A stretch of DNA of 64,000 nucleotides from JAOUEA01 sp963734685 (lineage in GTDB: Bacteria; Actinomycetota; UBA4738; HRBIN12), in the NCBI GenBank assembly GCA_963734685.1, contig CAVTIC010000001.1, forward strand, positions 1,302,001 to 1,366,000, written 5' to 3'. The notes under the pieces are model-generated. The model was not told the DNA's origin, ran no database searches, and saw nothing but the letters and a program-made list of their open reading frames with translations. A program made the translations under genes and the position numbers. Positions 55,818 through 64,000 of this stretch are shown piece after piece. Numbering within the stretch: the first letter of the stretch is position 1; each line of letters opens with the position of its first letter.

Positions 55818-58600
55818 CGAAGGCGAACCCGAAGCCTGCCGATCCCCCGGCTGTGAAGAAGCGGAAGCCGAAGCCGTCGAAACCGAAACCGAAGCCGAAG
55901 CCGAAGCCGAAGCCGGACCTGCAGATCGTGCAGACGCAGGTCTTCCGCGGGCCGAACTACTACTCCTACGATCCGGCGATCCGGCTCGTCGTCGACCTCG
56001 GATCGCTCGAGGAATGGCCGTCGAACACGATCCCAGGATTCAACGAGGGCCTGCTCCGGCTGCTGCCCGGCGTCGGCGAACACTCCTGCTCGCGAGGGCA
56101 TGCCGGCGGGTTCCGCGAACGGCTCGAGGAGGGCACGTGGGCCGGCCACGTCGCCGAGCACATCGCGATCGAACTGCAGCGCGAGTCGGGCGCGCAGGTC
56201 TACAGAGGCAAGACGCGGAGCACCGGCACGCCCGGCCAGTACAACGTGACCTACGGCTACTGGGAGGAACAGGTCGGCCTGGTCGCCGGCCGCCTCGCCG
56301 TTCGTCTCGTGAACCATCTCGTGGAGCCGGACGGAGACTTCGACTTCGACGATGAGCTCGAACGGCTGATCCTGCTCGCGGAGCGGCGCGCGTTCGGGCC
56401 CTCGACGCAGGCGATCCTCGACGAGGCCGCCAGCCGCGACGTGCCGTTCATCCGGCTGAACGACCAGAGCCTGGTGCAGCTCGGCCAGGGGAGGTACCAG
56501 CAGCGCATCCGGGCGACGATGACCTCGCTCACGTCCGCACTGGCCGTCGACGTCGCGGGCGACAAGCAGCTCACCCGGCAGCTCCTCGAATCGGCCGGGT
56601 TGCCGGTGCCCCAGGGCAGGGTCGTGCGCACCGCCGACGACGCCGCCGAGGCCGCGAAACGCATCGAGTTCCCGGTCGTGGTGAAGCCGCTCGACGGCAA
56701 CCACGGGCGCGGGGTCGGGCTCGACCTCACGTCGGCACGGGCGGTGCGCGGTGCCTTCGCGCGCGCGCTGAAGCAGAGCCGCGGTGGATGGGTCGTCGTG
56801 GAGGGCATGGTGCGCGGTCGCGACTATCGGCTGCTCGTGATCGGCGGACACATGGTCGCGGTCGCCGAGCGCGTGCCGGCACACGTCGTGGGCGATGGTG
56901 AGCACACCGTGCGAGAGCTCGTCGACCTCGCGAACGCCGACCCGCGCCGCGGCATCGGTCACGAGAAGGTGCTGACGCGCATCCGCATCGACGAGGTCGC
57001 CGAGGCGCTCGTTCGATCGCAGGGTCGGGAGCTCGACGACGTGCCCGATGCCGCTGCGATCGTGCTGCTCGCGGCGACCGGCAACATGTCGACGGGTGGC
57101 AGCGCGATCGACCGCACGTGGGAGGCCCACGAGGACAACGTCGAGATCGCCGAGGAAGCCGCCCGCGTCGTAGGCCTCGACGTCGCCGGCATCGACTTCA
57201 TCGCACCCGACATCACGGTGCCGGTGCGCGAGACCGGCGGGGCGATCGTCGAGGTGAACGCCGCACCCGGATTCCGCATGCACACCCACCCGACCGAAGG
57301 TGAGCCGCAGTACGTGGCCCGGCCGGTGATCGACCTGCTGTTCCCGGCGGGCACGCCCTCGCGCATCCCGATCGTCGCGGTGACCGGGTCGAACGGCAAG
57401 ACCACGACCGTCCGGATGATCGCGCACGTGATGAAGAACATGGGCCACAAGGTGGGGCTGACCTCGACCGACGGCATCCTCATCGACGGGCGGCTCACGA
57501 AGCGGGTCGACGCGAGCGGTCCGCGCTCGGCGCAGACCGTGCTGCAGAATCCCCGCGTCGACTTCGCGGTGTTCGAGGTGGCGCGCGGCGGCATCCTTCG
57601 CGAGGGGCTCGGGTACGGGCGCAACGACGTCGCGGTCGTGCTGAACGTGACCGGTGACCACCTCGGTCTGCGCGACATCGACACGATCGAGCAGCTCGCC
57701 GCGGTCAAGCGCGTGATCGTGGAGGCCGTGCCTCGCGACGGGTATGCGGTGCTGAACGCGGACGACGAGCTCGTGCTCGAGATGCGCAAGCATTGCTCGG
57801 GCAACGTGATCCTGTTCACGATGCGCGAGGACCACGAGCTGATCGAGCGCTGGGTCCGGCGGGGGCGCAAGGCCGTCGTGCTGCAGCACGACGAGAAGGG
57901 CGAGTTGATCGTGCTGCGTGACGGCCGCCGCTCGATGCCGGTCGGGTACACGCATCAATTCCCGGCCACGTTCGACGGGCGTGCGCGGATGAACGTGCAG
58001 AACCTGCTGGCAGCGGTCGCGGCGGCCCACGTCTCCGGCGCGCACCTGCACGACATCCGGCACGGGCTGCGCACGTTCACGACCGATTTCTTCCAGGCGC
58101 CGGGGCGCCTGAACCTGGTCGAGCTCGGGGGCGTCACGGTGCTGCTCGACTACGCGCACAACGCGGCCGGTCTGCAGATGGTGGGGGACCTCGTCGAGCG
58201 CATGACGTCGGAGCCGCCACCGAGCCGTCCCGGTGCGCCGTCGTGGTCGGCGAACCTGCGGGTCGCGGTCGTGGCCACGGCCGGGGACCGTCGCGACGAG
58301 GACATGCGCGAGCTCGGGCGGGTCGCCGCTCGCTTCTTCGACGAGGTGATCGTGCGCGAGGACGTGCACACGCGTGGCCGGGAACGGGGCGAGACCGGGT
58401 CGCTCGTGATGGAAGGCATCGACGAAGCCCGTGCGAAGGGCGCCCGGATCGGCTCGGCTGAGCTGATCACCGACGAGCTCGAGGCCTGCCGCTCCGCGCT
58501 CGACCGCAGCCGTCCGGGCGACCTCGTCGTCCTCTGCGTCGACCGTGCCGCCGAGGTCTGGGACGAGATCGAGTCTCGGCGATCGGCCGTCCGCAGCTGA
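55814..58600 (+). CDS. cphA: Cyanophycin synthetase
   Basis: About 928 residues, building multi-L-arginyl-poly-L-aspartate. Residues 1-35 are an unusual Lys-Pro repeat tail. Then the CphA N-domain (VFRGPNYYSYDPAIRLVVDLG...WAGHVAEHIAIELQ), the ATP-grasp domain (about 218-480; VVKPLDGNHGRGVGLDL, EVNAAPGFRMHTHP) that adds aspartate, and the Mur ligase domain with the P-loop VTGSNGKTTTVRM (Lys529), VFEVARGGILREGLGYG, LNVTGDHLG and DYAHNAAGLQ that adds arginine. GTG 55814 overlaps the cphB stop. All catalytic domains are intact. Confidence 0.95.
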   Translation: MTKANPKPADPPAVKKRKPKPSKPKPKPKPKPKPDLQIVQTQVFRGPNYYSYDPAIRLVVDLGSLEEWPSNTIPGFNEGLLRLLPGVGEHSCSRGHAGGFRERLEEGTWAGHVAEHIAIELQRESGAQVYRGKTRSTGTPGQYNVTYGYWEEQVGLVAGRLAVRLVNHLVEPDGDFDFDDELERLILLAERRAFGPSTQAILDEAASRDVPFIRLNDQSLVQLGQGRYQQRIRATMTSLTSALAVDVAGDKQLTRQLLESAGLPVPQGRVVRTADDAAEAAKRIEFPVVVKPLDGNHGRGVGLDLTSARAVRGAFARALKQSRGGWVVVEGMVRGRDYRLLVIGGHMVAVAERVPAHVVGDGEHTVRELVDLANADPRRGIGHEKVLTRIRIDEVAEALVRSQGRELDDVPDAAAIVLLAATGNMSTGGSAIDRTWEAHEDNVEIAEEAARVVGLDVAGIDFIAPDITVPVRETGGAIVEVNAAPGFRMHTHPTEGEPQYVARPVIDLLFPAGTPSRIPIVAVTGSNGKTTTVRMIAHVMKNMGHKVGLTSTDGILIDGRLTKRVDASGPRSAQTVLQNPRVDFAVFEVARGGILREGLGYGRNDVAVVLNVTGDHLGLRDIDTIEQLAAVKRVIVEAVPRDGYAVLNADDELVLEMRKHCSGNVILFTMREDHELIERWVRRGRKAVVLQHDEKGELIVLRDGRRSMPVGYTHQFPATFDGRARMNVQNLLAAVAAAHVSGAHLHDIRHGLRTFTTDFFQAPGRLNLVELGGVTVLLDYAHNAAGLQMVGDLVERMTSEPPPSRPGAPSWSANLRVAVVATAGDRRDEDMRELGRVAARFFDEVIVREDVHTRGRERGETGSLVMEGIDEARAKGARIGSAELITDELEACRSALDRSRPGDLVVLCVDRAAEVWDEIESRRSAVRS
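55862..55915 (+). repeat. Hexanucleotide (AAG/AAA)CCG repeat coding Lys-Pro tail
   Basis: Alternating AAG/AAA and CCG codons, interrupted once by TCG, encode K-P dipeptides at CphA residues 17-34. Six-base units keep the frame, so copy number can vary without breaking the gene. Confidence 0.8.
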
Positions 58601-58603
58601 GCG

Positions 58604-60304
58604 TCAGCGCCGGGCTCGGCGCACCAGTGTCCTCACCGTCTCGGGGCCTGCACGGCTCGCGCCCAGCTCGCCCTCGAGCAGTGCGAACATCTCGGGTCGC
58701 TGCGCGAGCACGGTGATCGCGAGCACGTCGCGTGGACCGGAGCGCTCGAGCATGAAGCGGAGCGCCGCGATCTCGTCGGGCATCGCCGGCACCTCGGTGG
58801 CACCGCCGTCGATCGCGCCCGCGCGCAGACGGGTCACCAAATCCTCCGGATCGCGACCGCGCAAGTATCGGCGCAACTCGGCGACGCAGACCCGGTCCGC
58901 TCCGCGGGCGGCCCGGTAGCCCAGGCCGTGCAGGATCGCGTCGTCGCGGTCGCCGGCGGTACCGAAGGCGATCCACGTCTCGGCACCCGGCGGTCGCAGG
59001 CCGCTCGCGATCTCGGCGAGTCCCTCGATGCCGGCCTCGTTGTGGGCGTAGTCGATCACCACGACGCGGTCGCCGAGCGTGTAGACGTTGGCCCGGCCCG
59101 GGTTCGCCTCGGCGTCGGGCATGAAGGTGCGAAGACCCAGCACGACCGCCTTCCGCGGCATGCCGATCGCGAGCGCCGCGGCCGCCGCCGACATCGCGTT
59201 GTGCACGTGTTGCGAGGCGATGCCCGCCAGCGTCATCGGCACGTGGTCGAGGTCGACGAGCCGACGGGAGCCACCGCGTCCCATCTCGGCGATGCTGTGG
59301 TCGAGCACCGCGAGGGCCCGGCCGCCGTCGGCGAGCGCATCCCGCAGCGCCGGATGGCGCGGGTCGAGCGAGCACATGAACGGTCGGCCGCCTGCGCGCT
59401 GGCGCATCGCGAGCACGCGCGGGTCATCGGCATTCAGCACGTGCCACCCGTCGGGCCGCGTGATCGTGGTGATCGTGGCCTTGACCTCCGCGAGCTGATC
59501 GACGGTGTCGACGCCGTGCAGCCCGAGGTGGTCGGCGGAGACGTTCGTGACGACCGACACGTCGTTGTGGCTCGTACCGATGCCACGCAGCAGGATGCCG
59601 CCACGGGCCGTCTCGAGGATCGCGACGTCGATCTCCGGTTGTGCGAGCGCCATCTGCGCGCCACCGAAGCCCGAGTAGTCGCCCGCCTCGACGAGCGCGC
59701 CGTCGCGGAAGACGCCGTCGGTCGAGGAGTACGCGACGCTGCACCCGGCCGAGCGCACGATGTGGGCCAACAGGCGCACGGTGGTGGTCTTGCCGTTCGT
59801 GCCGGTGACCGCGATCACGGGGATCTCGGGGTCGGTGACGGTGGGCGCAGGCCCGGGGTCGACGGCGGCGATGGCCTCGGCCGCCTCGGCCGCCAGGCGC
59901 TGGAGCGACCGGCGGGTGACCAGCAGATCGCCCATCACGGCGGCGACCCGGCGGGCGAGCTCCTCGGCCGCATCACGTCGCCGCCACGGGAACGCGATCA
60001 CGACCTGGTCGGGCGCTGCCGAGGCGCGGCCCCTGACCGCGAGCCGCACACGTGCGGCGCGTGCGATCGTTCGGGTCACGTGCGCGCCGACCCGGGCGGC
60101 GAATCGCCGGCGCTGCTCGCTGTTGCGGGGCCCCGGCCTCGCCGTGCCCGGCAGCGCCATCTCGTCCGCCAGGCGAGCGAGGCGGGTTTCGGTGGCGCGG
60201 AGCCATCCTGGGGCGGCGAGCGTGAGCTTCAAGGCCGGACGCGGGAAGAAGAGGTTCGGGCCGTCGAGCACTCGCAGCTCGACGATGTCGACGCTGTCTG
60301 CCAT
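58604..60304 (-). CDS. Mur ligase-only relative of cyanophycin synthetase
   Basis: 566 residues, convergent with cphA. The first 100 residues echo the CphA N-domain (IVELRVLDGPNLFFPRPALKLTL), but there is no ATP-grasp domain; instead the Mur ligase half follows with P-loop VTGTNGKTTTVRL (Lys172), STDGVFRDGALVEAGDYSGFGGA, ILETARGGILLRGIG, TNVSADHLGLHGVDT, VIDYAHNEAGIEGL. It would ligate an amino acid to a carboxylate using ATP. Related truncated enzymes such as CphA2 join beta-Asp-Arg dipeptides, but CphA2 keeps ATP-grasp, so this is different. ATG 60304 is the start. Confidence 0.85.
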   Translation of the reverse strand: MADSVDIVELRVLDGPNLFFPRPALKLTLAAPGWLRATETRLARLADEMALPGTARPGPRNSEQRRRFAARVGAHVTRTIARAARVRLAVRGRASAAPDQVVIAFPWRRRDAAEELARRVAAVMGDLLVTRRSLQRLAAEAAEAIAAVDPGPAPTVTDPEIPVIAVTGTNGKTTTVRLLAHIVRSAGCSVAYSSTDGVFRDGALVEAGDYSGFGGAQMALAQPEIDVAILETARGGILLRGIGTSHNDVSVVTNVSADHLGLHGVDTVDQLAEVKATITTITRPDGWHVLNADDPRVLAMRQRAGGRPFMCSLDPRHPALRDALADGGRALAVLDHSIAEMGRGGSRRLVDLDHVPMTLAGIASQHVHNAMSAAAAALAIGMPRKAVVLGLRTFMPDAEANPGRANVYTLGDRVVVIDYAHNEAGIEGLAEIASGLRPPGAETWIAFGTAGDRDDAILHGLGYRAARGADRVCVAELRRYLRGRDPEDLVTRLRAGAIDGGATEVPAMPDEIAALRFMLERSGPRDVLAITVLAQRPEMFALLEGELGASRAGPETVRTLVRRARR

Positions 60305-60500
60305 GGCGCGGCCAGCGTAGCGGTGAGGCGTTCCACGCGCAGCGGAACGCCCGGCGTCCGCCACCGCCACGACGGCTCAGAACCTATGCAGCGATGCATC
60401 GACATGGTCCGGTCCCGCATGGGCTCCGAAAGCCCCCCGACAGCGAGGCCGACGGGAACGACGCCGGCCTCGATCGACAGAGGAAGGAAGGGGTCACCAG

Positions 60501-61064
60501 ATGCGGAGCAAGAAGTGGATCACGATGCTCGCCGTGGTCGCGTCGCTCTCGATCGTCGCGGCGGCGTGCAGCAGCGACGACGACATGTCGTCGAGTCCCA
60601 CGGAGGCGAGCGAGACGTCGGCCCCGGCCGAGGCGTCAGGCACGATCACCGATGCCGTCGCCGGCAACGAGGACTTCTCGACGTTGCTCGCCGCTGTCGA
60701 GACAGCCGACCTCGGGGAGACGCTCGCCGGCGAAGGGCCGTACACGGTCTTCGCCCCGACCAACGACGCGTTCGCCGCGCTGCCTGAGGGCACGCTCGAG
60801 GCGCTGCTCAAGCCGAAGAACCAGGACCTGCTCTCCTCCATCCTCACCTATCACGTCGTGCCCGCCGAGGTCATGGCTGCCGACGTGCAGACCGGTGAGG
60901 TCACGACGGTCAACGGCGCGACATTCACGGTCGAGGCGTCTGACGCGGCCGTCTCGATCACCGACGGTCGAGGCGACGAGGCCCGGGTCACGTCGACCGA
61001 CATCGTGACGTCGAACGGCGTCATCCACGTGATCGACGCGGTGCTGCTGCCGCCGGAAGACTGA
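60501..61064 (+). CDS. Fasciclin-domain lipoprotein
   Basis: A 187-residue lipoprotein: ITMLAVVASLSIVAAAC lipobox, Ser/Glu linker, and one FAS1 domain (FSTLLAAVETADLGETLAGEGPYTVFAPTNDAFAALPEGTLEALL...LTYHVVPAEVMAADV...GVIHVIDAVLLPPE), containing the H1 (YTVFAPTNDAF) and H2 (IHVIDAVLLP) blocks. FAS1 proteins mediate adhesion at the cell surface. GGAAGGAAGGGG lies before the ATG. The 196-nt gap upstream holds a GCGTTCC/GGAACGC inverted repeat and a CGATGCATCG palindrome. Confidence 0.9.
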   Translation: MRSKKWITMLAVVASLSIVAAACSSDDDMSSSPTEASETSAPAEASGTITDAVAGNEDFSTLLAAVETADLGETLAGEGPYTVFAPTNDAFAALPEGTLEALLKPKNQDLLSSILTYHVVPAEVMAADVQTGEVTTVNGATFTVEASDAAVSITDGRGDEARVTSTDIVTSNGVIHVIDAVLLPPED

Positions 61065-61085
61065 TCTCGCACGAAGAGAAACGGA

Positions 61086-61126
61086 ACGACGCCGCCGGAC
61101 TCGCCACGCTATCCCGGCGGCGTCGT
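61086..61126 (+). terminator. Rho-independent-type hairpin after fasciclin gene
   Basis: ACGACGCCGCCGG (61086-61098) and CCGGCGGCGTCGT (61114-61126) form a perfect 13-bp GC-rich stem with a 15-nt loop, 22 nt after the stop. It is followed by CTCTGCGTTGG rather than a U-run, common in high-GC Actinomycetota. Confidence 0.75.
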
Positions 61127-61218
61127 CTCTGCGTTGGGGCCTCGTCGCCAACAGCAGTGGGAGCGATCCGGCTCTCCCGCGTAACGCACGAGCCTGACGA
61201 ACGCGCGAGGATGGTGTC

Positions 61219-61893
61219 GTGGACATCACGTCTTCGACGATGCACATCGGTGTGGGGCGCCGCGGCGAGATCGTCGGCGACCTGCGGCTGCCCGGCGACC
61301 CGCACGGCCTCGTCGTGTTCGCGCACGGCAGCGGCAGCGGCCGTCACAGTCCCCGCAACCGTATGGTCGCCACTCGACTCAACGAGGCCGGGTTCGGCAC
61401 GCTGCTGATCGACCTGCTCACGATCGACGAGGAAGCCGTCGACGTCCGCACGGCCGAGCTGCGGTTCGACATCGCGCTGCTCGCCGAGCGGCTGCTCGCC
61501 GCCTCGGACGCCGCCGCAGCCGAGCACAGGACGCGCGACCTCGAAGTCGGGTACTTCGGTGCGAGCACGGGCGCGGCCGCCGCCCTCGTGGCCGCGGCCG
61601 AGCGCCCCGAGCGGGTCCGCGCGATCGTCTCGCGCGGAGGGCGACCCGACCTCGCGGGCGATGCCCTGCCGCTCGTGGCCGCTCCCACGCTGCTCATCGT
61701 GGGCGGCCTCGATACGGCGGTGATCGGCATGAACCGCGCGGCGGCCGACCGCATGCGGTGCGAGTCCGAGATCGCCATCGTGCCGGGCGCGACACACCTC
61801 TTCGAGGAAGCCGGCACGCTCGAGGAGGTGGCACACCTGGCCGCCGGCTGGTTCGGACGACACCTCGGGGCGCCCGGATCCACGCCGCCCTGA
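61219..61893 (+). CDS. Alpha/beta hydrolase (dienelactone hydrolase-like)
   Basis: A 224-residue hydrolase: LVVFAHGSGSGRHSPRNRMVATRLNEAGFGTLLIDLLT, nucleophile Ser in GYFGASTGAAAALVAAA, Asp in LIVGGLDTAVIGMN, and His in IVPGATHLFEEAGTL. This type is often found fused to or beside phosphoribosyltransferases; none is visible here. The GTG start lies after GATGGT at 6 nt distance or less, so the promoter is unclear. Substrate unknown. Confidence 0.88.
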   Translation: MDITSSTMHIGVGRRGEIVGDLRLPGDPHGLVVFAHGSGSGRHSPRNRMVATRLNEAGFGTLLIDLLTIDEEAVDVRTAELRFDIALLAERLLAASDAAAAEHRTRDLEVGYFGASTGAAAALVAAAERPERVRAIVSRGGRPDLAGDALPLVAAPTLLIVGGLDTAVIGMNRAAADRMRCESEIAIVPGATHLFEEAGTLEEVAHLAAGWFGRHLGAPGSTPP

Positions 61894-61908
61894 CGCTTCC
61901 CGCACCCA

Positions 61909-64000
61909 TCAACGGGGACGGCGCGCTTCCTCCTGCTCGGCTCGCCGCCGATGCTCCTCGGCCTGCGCGTGGTCGCCCCGGCGCTCCGATACGTGGGCGA
62001 GCGCCCGCCAGGTCCAGCCGGCAAGCTGACGCTCACCGAGCTCCTCCGAGATCGCGATCGCCTGGCGGATGTCCCGTTCGGCCTCGTCGAGCCGCCCCAG
62101 CTCGCGTTCGGCGATACCTCGCTCGGCGAGTGCGTCACCGAGCTCCCAGCGCGCGCCGAGATCGGAGAAGATCTCGATGCCGCGGGCGAAGTAGGGCAGC
62201 GACTTCTCCCAGTCCCCGCGATCCTCGTGCAGCCGGCCTTCTTGCACGGTGGCCACGGCCAGGCTGAACTGGTCGCCCATGTCGATCGCGAGGCTCCTGG
62301 CACGCTCGATCGTCTCCGTTGCCTCGTCGAGACGGTCGAGGTCGCCGATCACGATCGAGAGCGAGCACAGTGCGCGTACCCGGGCCCACCGATCGTCGTG
62401 CTGCTCCGCGATCGCGAGCGCGCGACGCCAGATCGCCTCGGCCTCGGGGAGCTGCTTGCGCGTCCAGGGCACCCAGCCGGCGAACAGCAACGTGCGGACG
62501 ATCGCGTACGGCTCGCCCAGCCGCTCGGCCGCCTCGAGCGAGCGATCGAGCAGGCCTTCGGCCCGGTCGACATCGGCCCACACGTTGATCGCGATGTCGC
62601 CGAGGAACCGCAGCGCGAGGGCGAGCGTCCACGGGTCGTCGTGCTCGGTGCCGAGGGCCACCGCACGCTCGAGCACGTCGATCGCAGCCGGGTAGTCCGC
62701 CAGCCAGTAGTACGCTTCCCCCGAGCCCGCGAGCACGCGAGCCTCGCGAACGCCCCAGCCCGACTCGTCGCCGCCCATGGTGAGGGCGCGCTCGTACCGG
62801 TCGATCGCCGTTCGGTTCTCCATGCGACGGCGCGCGCGATGGCCCGCCTCGGTCAGGGCGTCGGCAGCCCGGTCGGGCAGCTCGCGCGAGCTGGGGTCGA
62901 GGTCGATCGCCGCGAGCGCCGCCTGCTCAAGGTGCTCGGCGGCCCACGATCGGTGCCCGTCGTCGAGCAGGCGGTCGGCCACCGCGACATGCAGATCGCG
63001 GCGCTCCCGTTTCGGGAGGCTGGCGTAGGCGACGTCGCGCAGCGTCGCGTGGCGGAACCGCCACCGCGTCTCGCCGTCGTCGATCCGAACCACGAGCTCG
63101 GCGTCCTCGAGCTCGGCGAGGTGCTCGCCCGCCGCGTCGTCGCCGGTCAGGCGTCGCACCTCGTCGAGGTCGAACGAGGAGAGGAACACCGATGAGCGTC
63201 GTGCGAGGTCGCGGGCGGCAGCGGGAAGCGCGTCGATGCGGGACGCGACGACCGCCTGCACAGTCGGCGGCACGCCGCCGGCACGTTGCGCGTCGTCGCC
63301 GAGCAGCATGCCCGTGGTCTCGACGATGAAGAACGGGTTGCCCCCGGCGCGCTCGGCGATCGCGTCGGCGTCCGGCTCGGCGATCCGGCCGCCACCGGCC
63401 TGCCGCACCAGCTCGACCGCCTCTTCGTGGGAGAGCGGCGCCAGCTCGAGCAGCGTCGGGTGCGCGGCACCGGCGCCCCACGTCGGTCGGATCTCGCGAA
63501 GCGCCGGACGTGTCAGCGTGAGCACCAGGGCCGCCCCTCGACGTCGGCCCGACGCGATCCGTTCGATCAGATCGAGCATCGGGGGCGAGAGCTCGTGCGC
63601 GTCCTCGAACGCCAGCACGACGGGGGTGCGCGCGGTGAGCCCGTCGATCAGCCGCAGGAACCCGCCCTGCACGTCCTGCACGAAGGCGGACTCGTCGAGG
63701 CGCGGCTCCGACAGTCCGAGGCTCAGGCCCAGGCCGCCCGCGATGCGTTCGGTCTCGGTCGCGTCGCAGCATCCGTGGACGAGCTCGCGCAGCCGCTCCA
63801 TGGCGCGCTCAGGCCCATCGTCCTCGTCGATGCCCGCCAGCTGTCGGACGATCGCTGCCACCGGGGCGAAGCTGGCACTGCCGGCCGCTACCTGCCCTTG
63901 GCCGTGGAGCACCGCGACACCTGGTTCGAGGCCCGCGAACAGCTCGTCGGCCAGTCGCGACTTCCCGGCGCCGGGTTCGCCGATGATCGTCACGAGGGCG
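61909..64000 (-). CDS. AAA-ATPase/TPR signalling protein, partial
   Basis: The gene runs off the right edge: the frame is open to position 64000 (ALVTIIGEPGAGKSRLADELF), so the true N-terminus is outside. Visible parts are a STAND-like ATPase with Walker A GEPGAGKSR, Walker B-like VVLAFEDAHELSPPMLDLIERI, and a winged-helix-like region (RRSSVFLSSFDLDEVRRLTGD), followed by about 300 residues of TPR repeats (GEAYYWLADYPAAIDVLERAVALG; GDALAERGIAERELGRLDEAERDIRQAI). Such proteins typically carry an N-terminal adenylate cyclase or LuxR/SARP domain. It ends with a charged tail. Confidence 0.85.
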   Translation of the reverse strand, partial: ALVTIIGEPGAGKSRLADELFAGLEPGVAVLHGQGQVAAGSASFAPVAAIVRQLAGIDEDDGPERAMERLRELVHGCCDATETERIAGGLGLSLGLSEPRLDESAFVQDVQGGFLRLIDGLTARTPVVLAFEDAHELSPPMLDLIERIASGRRRGAALVLTLTRPALREIRPTWGAGAAHPTLLELAPLSHEEAVELVRQAGGGRIAEPDADAIAERAGGNPFFIVETTGMLLGDDAQRAGGVPPTVQAVVASRIDALPAAARDLARRSSVFLSSFDLDEVRRLTGDDAAGEHLAELEDAELVVRIDDGETRWRFRHATLRDVAYASLPKRERRDLHVAVADRLLDDGHRSWAAEHLEQAALAAIDLDPSSRELPDRAADALTEAGHRARRRMENRTAIDRYERALTMGGDESGWGVREARVLAGSGEAYYWLADYPAAIDVLERAVALGTEHDDPWTLALALRFLGDIAINVWADVDRAEGLLDRSLEAAERLGEPYAIVRTLLFAGWVPWTRKQLPEAEAIWRRALAIAEQHDDRWARVRALCSLSIVIGDLDRLDEATETIERARSLAIDMGDQFSLAVATVQEGRLHEDRGDWEKSLPYFARGIEIFSDLGARWELGDALAERGIAERELGRLDEAERDIRQAIAISEELGERQLAGWTWRALAHVSERRGDHAQAEEHRRRAEQEEARRPR

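Noticed and set aside
55739..58369. 876-codon minus-strand frame opposite cphA
   Set aside because: Exact antisense of cphA with His/Asp/Arg-rich translation; no family resemblance.
60305..60500. Possible small RNA or tRNA in the gap before the fasciclin gene
   Set aside because: There is a GCGTTCC/GGAACGC inverted repeat and a CGATGCATCG palindrome, but no tRNA arms and no terminator-like end; too little to call an RNA gene.

Overview
The window is very GC-rich DNA, coding almost end to end, with short gaps, many GTG starts, stop/start overlaps and several probable leaderless promoters (a TAnnnT box 6-7 nt before the start codon). With a SARP regulator, S33 tripeptidyl-aminopeptidase-like exoenzymes, DUF1996 and SpoIID/LytB secreted proteins and a complete leucine-catabolic cluster, this points to an uncultured member of the Actinomycetota. 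That assignment is inference; no rRNA, tRNA, CRISPR array, transposase or integrase is visible.

Layout. 1-4.9 kb: NUDIX hydrolase, membrane cupredoxin (frame-broken), lipoprotein PQQ-type sugar dehydrogenase, sulfatase, patatin phospholipase. 4.9-13.4 kb is the accessory-looking part: an EEP-family hydrolase, an NlpC/P60-like protein, a 5'-truncated 2TM protein, a SARP regulator between two elaborate six-box operators, a papain-type peptidase followed by a chagasin-family papain inhibitor (neither with a signal peptide), a SLATT 2TM protein, an XRE repressor, and a divergent set of translationally coupled unknown genes. 13.4-25 kb: VOC protein, isochorismatase-like hydrolase, M1 peptidase, GNAT, zwf, SnoaL-like protein, DHA2 MFS exporter, HAMP-adenylate cyclase, VanY-like lipoprotein, TolB-like propeller, FN3 membrane protein. 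25-38 kb: mgsA, two S33 paralogues around a quinone oxidoreductase, DUF1996 and SpoIID proteins, a frame-broken choice-of-anchor-L protein, a DUF6582-cyclase, a ScyD/E-like protein, and an ECF sigma/anti-sigma pair divergent from a YxFxxD lipoprotein.

38-64 kb: a giant secreted GH-RCC1-FN3-TolB fusion, arfB, a bactofilin-like membrane protein, the liu cluster (liuE-D-C-B divergent from liuA plus an acetoacetyl/acetyl-CoA synthetase), metallophosphoesterase, flavodoxin, cyclase-family hydrolase, the cyanophycin locus (cphB-cphA plus a Mur-ligase-only CphA relative), a fasciclin lipoprotein, a DLH-type hydrolase, and a partial AAA/TPR signalling protein running off the end.

The most unusual region is about 6.6-10.3 kb. 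Two operators, each made of three CGTCA-type boxes and three inverted GTGAC-type boxes on a strict 11-bp period, flank the SARP gene and face a peptidase-inhibitor pair on one side and an NlpC/P60-like gene on the other. A separate 66-bp element is shared by the promoter regions of the patatin and SLATT genes, both of families that attack membranes in known or predicted bacterial defence systems. I propose a SARP-controlled peptidase/inhibitor module with membrane effectors. The operator geometry and catalytic motifs are read directly; the function is hypothesis.
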